A stretch of 64,000 nucleotides of DNA from an uncultured Paludibaculum sp. (GCF_963665245.1 NZ_OY762269.1:2176501-2240500); one strand, 5' to 3'. Shown: positions 8,373-17,821, counted from the first letter of the stretch. The notes: generated by a model not told the origin, from the sequence alone. Numbers and translations: made by a program.

Positions 8373-9248
8373 ATCCCTGGTTACTTTGGGAGGGACCGTG
8401 AGAGACAAGGCTCGGCGAAGGTGGTGCCCCCTTTCGGGCCTGCCGGGTTCGGGTTGGGTTCGGGCGAAGTGTCCCTTTTGTTGATTGGAAAGGACATTCC
8501 GGTTCGTTTGGTAATTTCGCCCTTTCCCGACTTGGCCAGCGCAGGCATCGACCGGAAGGCCGAAGTCCGTCTGGCCAAGTATGCGAGAACACGCAGGGAC
8601 GGAGAGAGCCGAACATAGAGGATGCAAATGTCAAAGAACCACGGTGGATCGAGAGGCCGGGGCCTCGCGACGCGCCAAGGCGGGTGTGCGTGCACCCCCA
8701 CCAAGTCAAGATGATGACACCGGCACCAAAGGGGATTTTTGTATGTAGAAGAAACTAGGTGAGATGGCGTGTTTCGTCCGGGGTCCGTACTTCGACAATG
8801 TCTGCTCTTCCGCGCAAGCGGGGACTCGGGGCTTCGGCCATCGTGCCGCAACGGCATGCCAAACCGGCAAGCAAGCCCTTGACGACCGCCGCCGCCGATT
8901 CTTTTCCCAAGTCAGGCATTCTCCGGCGGCTGTGGAGTCCCTTCCATCGGAATTCCGTCCAAAGCAATGCACTGCCGACCCAACGCAGATGGTGTTCACC
9001 CCGTCGCCGGTTGTCTTCGCGACTGCATGGAGGCGAATAGCTAAGCGCTGGCCAACTTCCCGGGAGCAATCCCGGTCAACTTCCGGATGGCCGAACGATC
9101 CGCCCGGAGCGATTCCATGGGTGGATACAACGGCGTTTCTCGTTACGTATCGCCGTTGATGGGCGTTGTGCCTTCGCAATTCAACGGCTTAGGCGTTTCT
9201 CGTCAACTGATCGGCCGTCAAGGTACACACTGGGCGACATATCGCGAT

Positions 9249-10265
9249 TCAGAAGGAAAGGTTATCGTCGGTCGTCGTGGGAGGCTCCTCCGCAAGGCGT
9301 AGATCGATCAGGATGCGCGCGGACTGGTCAAGAAATTCGTCGCGGTCCATGAAGATGATATGGCGACGCTGGCTCTGATCGAGTTGCGTAACAAGCCAGG
9401 AGCGAGCCGCTTTGGTAATCTCTCCTGCCGATATAAGGAATAGATGATCGAGCAAGACGTTTCGGTTTGTTTCCGAATCGAAGATAGGATGGTCAATCGC
9501 CATCCGTGCTTGTGTGAGGACGTTGGACACGTTCTTGCTGCCGCTGGCATTGTTCGAATCGATCTTATCCTTCTTTACCTGCGCACAGAAATAGAGCCAA
9601 TGACTGGTGGGAAGTTGGTACTTCATCCACAGGTCTTTGCCGAACTCAAGCGATTTGTCTTTGTGGCCGGTCAAACTGACGCGTCGGAAACCGAGACGCT
9701 GGAACAGTGGAACTAAGACCTTTTCGATGAAATCATCTTCGCTCGCAGTGTCGAGGAAAGCGGCCAGTTTCTGGCGTTGAACGATCTCCTCGGCGGAAAG
9801 GGGGCGGGTCTGCTGGGTCAGGTTGGCAGTGCTGACACCTGTTCCAGTGCTTCTCAGGTGGCATCGGCCCGACTCGTCGAGATAGGCTACAAGACCGTGT
9901 CGAGCGATGATTCTGTTGAGCGCTGGTAGCGATTCGTCGATGGTGGCATACTCTTCCATGCTGACCAAACCCTTGTTGTCTGCCCTATCATCGTTGTGAT
10001 CTTCATAATCGTCAGGATCGAATAGTTCTGTGATGACGCGGCATAGATCGGCAGATGGCAGATCAGCGGACTGGGCTGAACCCAGATTTAGTTCCGCGAG
10101 CCGCTCTGAGGTCCACTTTGCGCGGGTGGTTCCATCGTGAACAAATGACAGGCCGCAACGTTTGAAGAATTTTGTTAGTTCAGATCCTGTGCGATAGGGA
10201 AAACGCTGCGCATCTCCCGTGACCATCTTTGCCAAGTTCTCGATAGTGCGGTCACTGAGTTTCAT
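9249..10265 (-). CDS. Fourth gene of the ABC-3C operon: PD-(D/E)xK nuclease-like protein with AbiJ-like N-terminus
   Basis: This 338-residue protein is encoded 14 nt downstream of the ATPase gene on the same strand. Residues 1-90 (SDRTIENLAKMVTGD, YRTGSELTKFF, a LAELN helix) resemble the small N-terminal module seen in AbiJ-type abortive-infection proteins. Residues 165-300 look like a restriction-endonuclease fold: helix DFIEKVLVPLFQRLGF, acidic EFGKDLW near residue 205, then the beta-strand CAQVKK near 227 giving the (E/Q)xK motif. A conserved HLFLISAGEITKAAR block follows. No membrane segment is seen. Its place in the operon suggests an auxiliary or second effector. The nuclease fold is likely; the AbiJ resemblance is weaker. 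Confidence 0.6.
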   Translation of the reverse strand: MKLSDRTIENLAKMVTGDAQRFPYRTGSELTKFFKRCGLSFVHDGTTRAKWTSERLAELNLGSAQSADLPSADLCRVITELFDPDDYEDHNDDRADNKGLVSMEEYATIDESLPALNRIIARHGLVAYLDESGRCHLRSTGTGVSTANLTQQTRPLSAEEIVQRQKLAAFLDTASEDDFIEKVLVPLFQRLGFRRVSLTGHKDKSLEFGKDLWMKYQLPTSHWLYFCAQVKKDKIDSNNASGSKNVSNVLTQARMAIDHPIFDSETNRNVLLDHLFLISAGEITKAARSWLVTQLDQSQRRHIIFMDRDEFLDQSARILIDLRLAEEPPTTTDDNLSF

Positions 10266-10279
10266 CGTCTTCGCAAAAC

Positions 10280-12175
10280 CTACGGCTTCGCGGGCTTTTT
10301 CAGGTGCGGAAACAGCCCATAGCGCGGTATCTTTGGGTTCTTCGTGAAATGTGTCGCCTTGGGAATGAAGGCAGCGGGCGGGTCCGTGTTGTCTACGATG
10401 AAAATCTGTTCTTCTCCCACGAAGCTTTCGAGATATTCGTAGAAGCGAGGTTTCAGGTCCGTGCCTGCAATTCCTTCATCTTCAATCTTCGGTTCTTTGT
10501 AGGCGATCAGGGGCGAGTCCAGAACTACGAAGCCGGGATGTGGCATTTTGCGCGAGCGGCAGTACTCGAATAGAGCAAGCGTGAACGCAGAGTAGGTGAT
10601 GGCACAAAGACCCGCGCCTCGGCTCCCGCGCGATCTGTCACCAATGACGACATCGCGCTTTCCTTCATCAAAATATACGTTCGTGGCATCGGGGAAGTGC
10701 CACTCGTTAAGAATCTGTTCGACTATTTTCGAGAACGCACCCAAGGCCGTCTTTGGTATATATTGCTCAACGTCCGGCGCGTCTTCTTTCTCGATTGGTT
10801 TCTCTGGCGCCGCCGTGGGTGTCGGCTCATCCAGACGCCTTTTCAAGTTCTGAATGCGCTTGTAGATGACGATGGCTTGCTGCACTTGAGAGCGCTTCTC
10901 TACGAGCGCGGCGTGTTTCTTCCGGGCTTCCGAAAAATCGGGTGAAAGAGCAGTCTCGATCTGTTGCTGGTATTTCCGCCATTCCCGTTCGACGGACTTC
11001 CGTTCGGTAACGACCTCGACCTGTTCCGTCGTGAGCGCTGCTATCGTGCCGTGCAGTTCAGATTGCAGCAGGCGTATTTTAGCGGTCTCCGCCGCAGCGG
11101 CCTGGGTAACGGCTGCGACGTTTCCGTCGCAGGCTGCATCGTGATGTTGACCTTCAGGCTGAGCGCCGCAAAGCGGGCATGCCATCGGATCGCGCAGAAC
11201 GAAGAATTGTCCCGACTCCTCTATAGCTCCGAGCCTTTTGATGTCATTCGTATACTGGGCGTCCAGTAGCCGGAAACGCTCGTGCAACTCCGTGATTTCG
11301 TTGTTTCGCGCCGTTAGTCTGCCGTAGCGGTCGTAAACCTCTTTCCGCTGTTGACTGGTCTGCGAAAGCTGGCCTTCCATAGTGGCCAGAGATGCTTGCA
11401 ACTCATCGAGCTGCTCCTCGATTGCGGTTTCCTGCGCATCGAGAGCATCGGGCCTTTCAGCCAGTTGCGCAAGTTCATCCTCATAATCGCTGATCATCTG
11501 CGCAAGAACGTCTGGCCGAATGGATGGACGCTCAACGTTTGGCTTTGCCTCTGTTGGCAATGGAGCATCTTCGGTGACGGCAGAATCATCGAGGCCTGTC
11601 AGGAGCAGGCGGAACACCCCGTATTCGCGCGTCGCTTCGATCCATTGGCCGCTCAGTATTGGAGAGGTCTTTTTTGTAATGTTAGGGTAGATGATGACGC
11701 AGAGATGGGCCAGCGCGCGAAAGCCGAGTGCCTTAAGTTGTCCGCTCCTGACGCTGTAGAGGATCGCTTTCTTGTCGAGTCCAATTTCTTGCAGGAGCCA
11801 ATTGGAAAGATTGTTGTAGTTCTTTGAACTGTGTCCTGCTGAAAGGGTTTTGCCTGCTTTAGGGTCGTCCGGAATTTCACGAACGAGACCCTCATATCTT
11901 GTGAATGCGCCGGCGTTGGTGCTGCGAAGGAGCGTGTAATCCTTGCCTCCGACGGTTAGCCCAAGAAGGATGCGGTCATATCCAATCCGTTCCGGTATGT
12001 CCTTCAGCGGATCGCCCGAGCCGAGCATAAAGTCGATGGCTTCGACGAGAAATGTCTTTCCGGTATCGCTGGAGCCCCATAGAATGTTGAGGCCCTCATT
12101 GAAGACAAATTCAGCCGGTTCCTTGTCGGGTCCGAAGAATCGGATAAACCGGAGCCGTATCGCGTTGAACGCCAT
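10280..12175 (-). CDS. ABC-3C system SMC/Rad50-like ATPase
   Basis: This 631-residue ABC ATPase is of the RecN/Rad50/SMC type. Walker A is GSSDTGKT at residues 34-41. Residues about 225-480 are charged and heptad-like, consistent with a coiled coil. A CPLCG motif at about 330, followed by a second Cys in HHDAAC, suggests a zinc-hook-like tip. Near residue 550, GFVVLDSPLIAY is the Walker B/D-loop region. The start ATG shares one base with the middle-component stop (TGATG). In ABC-three-component systems this protein is the sensor/motor that gates the toxic effector. The two neighbours upstream match the other two components, which makes the assignment strong. Confidence 0.85.
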   Translation of the reverse strand: MAFNAIRLRFIRFFGPDKEPAEFVFNEGLNILWGSSDTGKTFLVEAIDFMLGSGDPLKDIPERIGYDRILLGLTVGGKDYTLLRSTNAGAFTRYEGLVREIPDDPKAGKTLSAGHSSKNYNNLSNWLLQEIGLDKKAILYSVRSGQLKALGFRALAHLCVIIYPNITKKTSPILSGQWIEATREYGVFRLLLTGLDDSAVTEDAPLPTEAKPNVERPSIRPDVLAQMISDYEDELAQLAERPDALDAQETAIEEQLDELQASLATMEGQLSQTSQQRKEVYDRYGRLTARNNEITELHERFRLLDAQYTNDIKRLGAIEESGQFFVLRDPMACPLCGAQPEGQHHDAACDGNVAAVTQAAAAETAKIRLLQSELHGTIAALTTEQVEVVTERKSVEREWRKYQQQIETALSPDFSEARKKHAALVEKRSQVQQAIVIYKRIQNLKRRLDEPTPTAAPEKPIEKEDAPDVEQYIPKTALGAFSKIVEQILNEWHFPDATNVYFDEGKRDVVIGDRSRGSRGAGLCAITYSAFTLALFEYCRSRKMPHPGFVVLDSPLIAYKEPKIEDEGIAGTDLKPRFYEYLESFVGEEQIFIVDNTDPPAAFIPKATHFTKNPKIPRYGLFPHLKKPAKP

Positions 12176-12660
12176 CAGAACAACCCCGGCTGTTCTGGCA
12201 GTTGAAACTCACGCGACCATTGATCGTATGTTTGACTCAGCATGACGCGAATGTCATGATCGCTCATTTCGCTAAAACGATCGACAACCCACATCGCACG
12301 GTTTTTCAGGTCCTCGAGATATTCAGCGGTCAGGGCATCGAGGAATGGCCCTGCGTCGTCCTCTGCCTGATACATGAACCCGTTCGCGGTGGCGTGACGA
12401 CTGGCCAATCCACGACTAATCATGAGCATGAGTCCGCGCTCAATAAGTTGCCGCCTCACCAGAAGTTCTCCAGAACGCAACGGTAGGGCAGGGTGAATGC
12501 TTGGTGGTCCATCGACGTCGCCGGTGTGGACCATTATGTAATCGAATTCGAGGATGCGCTGCAGGTCAAGCTGCTCGGGGTACGATTCTGCCAGCAAGAT
12601 GAGGGCGCGCATGCCTGTTTCTATCGGGCTGTTGAATGTCTGGACCCCCGCTTCAGCCAT
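12175..12660 (-). CDS. ABC-3C system middle component, MC2 type
   Basis: This 161-residue mostly helical protein carries the recognisable MC2 pattern: FNSPIETGMRAL, ESYPEQLDLQRI, FDYIMVHTGDVDGPPSIHP, LRSGELLVRRQLIERGLMLM, FLDALTAEYLEDL. The family is known only from ABC-three-component operons, where it links the ATPase to the effector. It overlaps the effector gene by 8 nt at its start and the ATPase gene by 1 nt at its end, indicating a single translationally coupled transcript. No catalytic residues are expected or seen. Confidence 0.88.
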   Translation of the reverse strand: MAEAGVQTFNSPIETGMRALILLAESYPEQLDLQRILEFDYIMVHTGDVDGPPSIHPALPLRSGELLVRRQLIERGLMLMISRGLASRHATANGFMYQAEDDAGPFLDALTAEYLEDLKNRAMWVVDRFSEMSDHDIRVMLSQTYDQWSREFQLPEQPGLF

Positions 12661-13750
12661 TCTTCTTCACCCATTGGAGACGGTTCTCATTCGCGAGGTG
12701 ATGGCAAAGCCCCTGTTTATCCTGCGTTTGGACCCGGATGCACAGCGCGTTGCAGTTAGGGGTGAGCATCGCGGCGTGTTTCAGTGTGGACCGAACACGC
12801 GTCAGACCGTTTGCGTAGTCCATGTCATAAGTATCGACGACGCCATGATAGATCTCCTCGCGGATGGCGTCGAACGCACCCGGATCGACACTGTCGCGCG
12901 GGAAGTTGCGAAGTGATTCGGCGTGATAGAAAAGCTGCCTGGAGCGATTAAAATGCTCCTGCATCTCCTTGTGCTTCGCGAGTTCCGATCGATCGCTGAG
13001 CTGAACGGACAACTTCTCCGAATAAACGTCAAAGAGTTGCTCGATGTAGCGGCTCTCAACTGGCTGAATTTCATCAGGCGCCGGCTGTACGGGTGGCCTC
13101 TCTGGAAAACTGGCGGTGCCGAAACGACGCCGATGATACGGCGTTTTCATATGCCCTGCAATCATTTCCACGACGGACTTCATTTTGAAGATGCGGAAAT
13201 CGAACTTGTTCAGGTATGAAAGGAGATCGCCTTCGAGGGGTACGGCTTTCGTTTCCGTTATGCCGTTGAGACAGTAGCCTGACCAGTTATCGATGAGGCC
13301 ATTTTTCAGGCACGCGGGCTTCAACAGAAGCCGCTTTAGCTTCAGGCCTATGCCTTTGGAAGCTGCGAAATAATAGCTTTCGGGAACTGTATATTCGCCA
13401 GCATGCGAATAGTAGATGACCTTACCCAGTTCAACCCAGATGTCGGTAGGAGTGAGCTTTTGCGCATACCGTTTGCATTGGTAGTTGTCCCACGGGCCAT
13501 CAAAGCCGTTGTTGGACGAGAAACAGAAAATGTCGAGACCCATGTCTCCTGCGCCCGTCCAGCGCGTGACCAGTTTGTAGGCGGGCTTCAGGGAGTGCGC
13601 CCACTCTTCCGTGAAGTCTTCCCACTGGGCGGGCTCGAAAATTTCGATGAGCTTGGCGATGGGGAAGTTCATGCCCGAGCCCACCTGCGCGGGCGCGCCG
13701 GTTTCGGCCTTCAGCGGTCGCGAGTTTGCCGTGATCCTTCCGTTATCCAA
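12653..13750 (-). CDS. ABC-3C system effector with N-terminal PD-(D/E)xK nuclease domain
   Basis: This 365-residue protein is the first gene of the operon. Residues about 30-150 form a restriction-endonuclease-like domain with acidic residues Asp69 and Asp73 (GDMGLDIF) and the strand YQCK (Gln91, Lys93), giving a D-QxK active site. Residues about 255-365 carry the C-terminal module of ABC-3C effectors (FYHAESLRNFPRD, EIYHGVVDTYDMDYANGLTR, VQTQDKQGLCHHLANE). The role inferred is invader DNA cleavage or suicide nuclease once the ATPase is triggered. The start is TTG at 13750 with GGAG 9 nt upstream; ATG at 13672 (AGGTGGG upstream) is an alternative that would still keep the nuclease motifs. Confidence 0.82.
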   Translation of the reverse strand: MDNGRITANSRPLKAETGAPAQVGSGMNFPIAKLIEIFEPAQWEDFTEEWAHSLKPAYKLVTRWTGAGDMGLDIFCFSSNNGFDGPWDNYQCKRYAQKLTPTDIWVELGKVIYYSHAGEYTVPESYYFAASKGIGLKLKRLLLKPACLKNGLIDNWSGYCLNGITETKAVPLEGDLLSYLNKFDFRIFKMKSVVEMIAGHMKTPYHRRRFGTASFPERPPVQPAPDEIQPVESRYIEQLFDVYSEKLSVQLSDRSELAKHKEMQEHFNRSRQLFYHAESLRNFPRDSVDPGAFDAIREEIYHGVVDTYDMDYANGLTRVRSTLKHAAMLTPNCNALCIRVQTQDKQGLCHHLANENRLQWVKKNG

Positions 13751-14807
13751 CGCCTTTTCTCCAGTGGATCGTTATCACCAGGGCAGCCGAACATATCCCT
13801 GTGGCAATGTTTGCAGAAATGAGCATATCAGAGTGCGGTAGGCCTCTGGGCGGGCCGCTGGACGTTATTCTACACTCTGCAAATCTGCGCCTTGTCCATT
13901 GACGTACGCGGAGACCAACGTGCCGACCCTCGAAGAGTTTGATCTGCTGACACTCACCGAAGTTGCCAGTCTTCTTCACTGTTCGAAAGCACACGTCTGC
14001 GAGGCGGTTGCCGGGCAGGTGCATTGTTTAAGCACATTGGTGTCCCGAGCCCAGGGGGTCCCATGCTGCCGAGATCTGACTAAGGCGTCTCCTGAGAACT
14101 CCTGCCGATGGTGATTTGATCAGCGCTGAAGCGGGCGAGAACCCTAAGGGGCGTATCCTGTCCGCAATTCTGGACGTCGACCGTGGCACACCGATGTCCT
14201 GCGCCGACTTGGAACCAAGAGATCATACGCATGTCCCGCGTCACGCCTTCCAACCCGCGCTTGAAGGCGAAGTGTTTACGATTCACTTTGACGGTTTGTC
14301 GGCTATCGGCTGAAGTGCGGGCCAGATTAATAACGGGAAGTCGGCTTGTCGACGCTGATCGGCGCCGCTCCGTCCGTACGACGCGCCACTCGGCTGTTGG
14401 GCGGAGACAAGCTGACTTGGACCTGTCGTTCCTAATCTGGGTAAAGCCCCTCGAACACCGTTCGGGGCCAGTGCCCGGATTGCCGACAGCCCGCTTGGAG
14501 TTCAGCAAGACCCATCCGCGCGTGGGGCGTTGTCCGTCAACTTGGCCAGAGCCAGCCAGATTCGGTCGGCGGAATCGTCGTCAGGCGCACCTCACCTCAA
14601 TTCCACTCACCCGCCGAGCACGGCGAGAACGGACGTATCCTGGGCGCTAGCGAGTCTTGGTTACCATCGAGAAGACCGCTGCTACTACATTCCCCGGGGC
14701 TCGTCTGACTGGGCGTCGCCACGTCTATAGACTCAGATCTCCATCATCATCTCCATTACCTGGCCAGGCCGCGCCAATCTGTACTGAATCTGTTATTCTG
14801 AGCGACC
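13751..14807. other. Gene-poor right flank of the defence island
   Basis: Apart from the broken HTH gene, this kilobase shows no gene I can support. Frames of 65-155 codons occur on both strands but show no motifs or ribosome sites. The first 150 bases hold the promoter region of the ABC-3C operon. The rest looks like mutated coding DNA of unknown origin. It ends abruptly at the well-formed oxidase gene starting at 14808. Confidence 0.5.
13920..14114 (+). pseudogene. Truncated excisionase-like helix-turn-helix gene
   Basis: A GTG at 13920 with GGAG upstream opens a frame whose first 35 residues match the HTH_17/excisionase pattern LLTLTEVASLLHCSKAHVCE. Then the expected continuation (a short turn, GRRxLxRRxxLxxW) is lost and the frame ends in Cys-rich sequence. 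Such genes usually accompany a tyrosine recombinase, but none is recognisable downstream. The break suggests a decayed mobile element at the right flank of the defence operon. Point of damage: after about 14020. Confidence 0.5.
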
Positions 14808-16142
14808 GTGGACAAGCGCTCCTTTCTCAAACTGCTTTCGGCCGCCGGGGCCACTCCCGCGTCCGCCTGGATGGCTGGCGAGAAACTGTCCAACTGGGCG
14901 GGGAATCTGAACTACGGCACTGACCGGCTGCACGAGGTGAATACCGTCGAACAGGTGCGCGCCCAGGTGCGGGCACAGCCCAGGATGAAGGTCCTCGGCA
15001 CGCGCCACTGCTTCAATTCCATTGCGGACAGCAAGCACAGCCTGTTGTCGCTGAAGCCCATGCATGAGGTGTTTTCTATTGACTCGGCCGCCCGCACGGT
15101 GACCGTCGACGCTGGCATCACTTACGGGCAACTTGGTCCCTACCTGGACGGCAAGGGCTACGCCCTGCACAACCTGGCGTCACTGCCCCACATCTCCATT
15201 GCCGGGGCGTGCAGCACGGGTACGCATGGATCCGGCGAGAAGAATGGCAATCTCGCTACCGCGGTCTCGGCTCTGGAACTGGTGACGGCTTCCGGCGATG
15301 TCGTCAAGCTGTCGCGCAAGGCGGATGGCGACACGTTTCGAGGGGCCGTGGTGGGGTTAGGCGCGCTCGGCGTGATCACCCGGCTCAGTCTCGATATTCA
15401 GCCGACGTTCCAGGTGCGGCAGTATGTGTACGAGAACCTGCCGCTTGCGCAAATGCGCGACCACTTCGATGCCATTCAAGCTTCCGGTTACAGTGTCAGC
15501 CTCTTCACCGATTGGCAGAAGCAGCGGATCAACGAACTCTGGATCAAGAGCCGTGTTGGGGACGGGGCGCCTTTCACGGCGCCGCCGGAGTTCTACGGTG
15601 CCAGCCGCGCCGCTCGCAACCTGCACCCGATCGCCGAACTTTCCGCGGAGAACTGCACGCAGCAGATGGGCGCGCCAGGGCCCTGGTATGACCGGCTGCC
15701 ACACTTCCGCATGGGGTTCACGCCCAGCGCCGGGAAGGAGCTGCAGTCCGAGTTTTTCGTGCCGCGCCGCAATGCCGTCGACGCGATCCTGGCGATCGAA
15801 CGGCTGCGTGACCAGGTTACGCCTCACCTGCTGATCTCCGAAATCCGGACGATCGCCGAGGACGATCTTTGGATGAGTGCCAGCTACCGGCGGCCCAGTG
15901 TCGCGATTCACTTCACATGGAAACCGGACTGGCCGGCGGTACGGCGGCTGCTGCCTGTGATCGAAAAGGAACTCGGCGCGTTCCAATACCGCCCGCATTG
16001 GGGCAAGCTGTTTTCAATGCGTCCAGCGGACTTGCGGTCGCGCTATGAGAAGCTGCCGGATTTCCTAAAACTGGCGGCGCGCTTTGATCCAAAGGGCAAG
16101 TTCAGGAACGATTTCCTGAATACCAATCTGTTCGGACAGTAA
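14808..16142 (+). CDS. FAD-linked oxidase, alditol/L-gulonolactone oxidase type
   Basis: This 444-residue VAO-family flavoprotein oxidises a polyol or aldonolactone. The FAD-binding domain covers residues about 45-215: VLGTRHCFNSIAD with His67 as the likely covalent flavin site, VDAGITYGQL, and SIAGACSTGTHGSG. The substrate domain follows, ending in the HWGK motif and a DPKGKFRNDFL tail typical of alditol and gulonolactone oxidases. The N-terminus (KRSFLKLLSAAGATPASA) looks like a Tat signal with Lys-Arg in place of the twin arginine, so export is plausible. The start is GTG. The gene stands 97 nt before a second Tat-type oxidoreductase in the same direction. Confidence 0.85.
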   Translation: MDKRSFLKLLSAAGATPASAWMAGEKLSNWAGNLNYGTDRLHEVNTVEQVRAQVRAQPRMKVLGTRHCFNSIADSKHSLLSLKPMHEVFSIDSAARTVTVDAGITYGQLGPYLDGKGYALHNLASLPHISIAGACSTGTHGSGEKNGNLATAVSALELVTASGDVVKLSRKADGDTFRGAVVGLGALGVITRLSLDIQPTFQVRQYVYENLPLAQMRDHFDAIQASGYSVSLFTDWQKQRINELWIKSRVGDGAPFTAPPEFYGASRAARNLHPIAELSAENCTQQMGAPGPWYDRLPHFRMGFTPSAGKELQSEFFVPRRNAVDAILAIERLRDQVTPHLLISEIRTIAEDDLWMSASYRRPSVAIHFTWKPDWPAVRRLLPVIEKELGAFQYRPHWGKLFSMRPADLRSRYEKLPDFLKLAARFDPKGKFRNDFLNTNLFGQ

Positions 16143-16238
16143 CCGTCTTCCTGCGGCCTGGTTGGGTGGCTTCCTCCGGCCGCTTCGGATCGCCGTATGA
16201 TCATAAGGCGGGATCGATTCATTTATCGGGAGCTGCCC

Positions 16239-17558
16239 ATGCCAGACACACCTACTTTTCCTCGTAGAAGCCTTCTCACCGGCGCCAGCGCCGCACTTAC
16301 TACTTCCCTGTTCACGGGCCGGGTTCGCGGCGCCAACGACCGGATCGCGGTCGGTTTCATCGGCCTCGGGGCGATGGGCTCGGGCAATCTCGGCTACGCC
16401 ATGCAGGTGCCCGAGGCGCAACCGGTCGCCGTGTGCGACATCTATGCGCCGCACCTGGAGCGGGCCGTCTCGGCGGCCGCTAAGAAAGGCGTGCAGGTGA
16501 AGGCGGTGACCGACTTCCGGGATATCATCGCCGACAAGTCGATTGATGCAATCTGCGTCTCGACGCCCGACCACTGGCATGCCTACATGACTGTGGAGGG
16601 CTGCAAGGCCGGCAAAGACGTCTATGTCGAGAAGCCCGCCTGCACCTATATCAATGAAGGCAAGAAGATGGTGCAGGCGGCTCGCAAGTACGACCGTGTT
16701 GTGCAGGCCGGCACCATGCAGCGCTCCGGCGGGTACTTTCTGAAGGCGAAGGAGCTGGTGAAGAGCGGCATTCTCGGCGAGATCACGTTCTGCCACGCCT
16801 TCCAAAGCGGGCTGACGAAGGAAGCCGGCTTCGGCGATCCGACCGACACCACTCCGCCCGAAGACCTGAATTGGGACATGTGGCTGGGACCGGCGCCCAA
16901 GGTTCCTTTCAACCCCAATCGGTGGGGGGTGAAGACTACCACCTTCCCCACGTTCCGTTACTTCTGGGACTACGCGGGCGGCGCGATGACCGATTGGGGT
17001 GTCCACCTCATCGATCCCCTGCACCAGTGCTTCGACGAAGTGATGCCGCTGTCCGTTTCGGCGATGGGCGACAAGTTCTACGTCAAGGACAACGTGCAGA
17101 CGCCCGATACCATGCTGGCGACGTTCCGGTATCCGAAGTTCCTCAGCTCCTACGAAAGCCGGACCTGCAATCCGATGCCGATGTTCGGGATGGCGCAGGG
17201 CGCGGCCACAACGATTCACGGCACCGAGGCGACGCTCATGGTGAATCGCGGCGGCTGTTGGCTGATCCCCAACAACAAGTCGAAGATGGAGCCGCAAACC
17301 TGGGAAAAAGACAAAGAGATGAGCCAGATGAACGTGCCCCATTGGAAGAACTTCATGGAGTGCATCAAGTCGCGGCAACGCCCGACCAGTGACATCGAGA
17401 CGTGTGTCCGATCTTCTGCGACCTGCCAATTGGCCAATCTCTCCATGCGGCACAAGACGTGGCTCGACTGGGACGAGAAGGAGTGGACCGTGAAGCAGGC
17501 GGCGGTGAAGCCGTTCCTAGTGGAGAAGTATCGGGCGCCCTGGAAACTCGTGGTGTAG
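16239..17558 (+). CDS. Tat-exported Gfo/Idh/MocA-family oxidoreductase
   Basis: This 439-residue NAD(P)-dependent dehydrogenase probably acts on a sugar derivative. The signal is twin-arginine (RRSLLTGASAALTTS). The Rossmann domain follows with VGFIGLGAMGSG, then the EKP motif (VEKPACTY) near residue 130. The C-terminal sheet domain includes DYAGGAMTDWGVHLID, with the family's conserved His. An ATG 42 nt upstream exists, but GGGAG just before 16239 and the Tat motif favour this start. A G/C-rich hairpin ends the unit. In acidobacteria and planctomycetes such exported family members are numerous and mostly of unknown substrate. Confidence 0.88.
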   Translation: MPDTPTFPRRSLLTGASAALTTSLFTGRVRGANDRIAVGFIGLGAMGSGNLGYAMQVPEAQPVAVCDIYAPHLERAVSAAAKKGVQVKAVTDFRDIIADKSIDAICVSTPDHWHAYMTVEGCKAGKDVYVEKPACTYINEGKKMVQAARKYDRVVQAGTMQRSGGYFLKAKELVKSGILGEITFCHAFQSGLTKEAGFGDPTDTTPPEDLNWDMWLGPAPKVPFNPNRWGVKTTTFPTFRYFWDYAGGAMTDWGVHLIDPLHQCFDEVMPLSVSAMGDKFYVKDNVQTPDTMLATFRYPKFLSSYESRTCNPMPMFGMAQGAATTIHGTEATLMVNRGGCWLIPNNKSKMEPQTWEKDKEMSQMNVPHWKNFMECIKSRQRPTSDIETCVRSSATCQLANLSMRHKTWLDWDEKEWTVKQAAVKPFLVEKYRAPWKLVV

Positions 17559-17584
17559 GGCGGCTCGCTTCATTTTGATCATTG

Positions 17585-17625
17585 CCGGCCCGGCCGCGGT
17601 GCGAACAGCGCTGTTGCCGGGCCGG
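17585..17625 (+). terminator. Perfect 10-bp hairpin after the Gfo/Idh gene
   Basis: CCGGCCCGGC and GCCGGGCCGG pair exactly across a 21-nt loop, starting 26 nt after the stop. The following bases ATTCGTTT are weakly T-rich. Probable intrinsic terminator. Confidence 0.55.
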
Positions 17626-17821
17626 ATTCGTTTGCATGTGTCTCCCGTCCGGGAGTCTGGGGTGTCGGCCGGCGCGTGTGTCTGCCAGCGAATCGTAGCG
17701 GAGTTCAAAAATCGAAGAGCCGGCGGCATCCTCACGTCGGGTAATCGCATCTAGTTTGGTGAAGATTAATATCCCCTAAAAGCCCGTGTTCGCTGGCTTG
17801 GTGTGTACTCCGTTGCTCCAC

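Larger units (their letters stand above)
8090..9248. other. Gene-poor stretch at the left flank of the defence island
   Basis: About 1.16 kb without a convincing gene. Open frames of 70-158 codons exist on both strands, but none has a plausible ribosome site, hydrophobic core pattern or recognisable motif. It holds a hairpin, a 41-bp tandem repeat, and a 12-bp sequence GGCGTTTCTCGT occurring twice (9132-9143 and 9192-9203). The texture suggests decayed mobile DNA, but no integrase or transposase remnant could be identified. Confidence 0.5.

Noticed and set aside
8706..9179. 157-codon minus-strand ORF in the left island flank
   Set aside because: No start signal or motif and overlapped by equally long frames on the other strand; treated as decayed DNA.
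16065..17453. 462-codon minus-strand frame opposite the Gfo/Idh gene
   Set aside because: High-GC antisense frame, His/Arg-rich, no recognisable fold.
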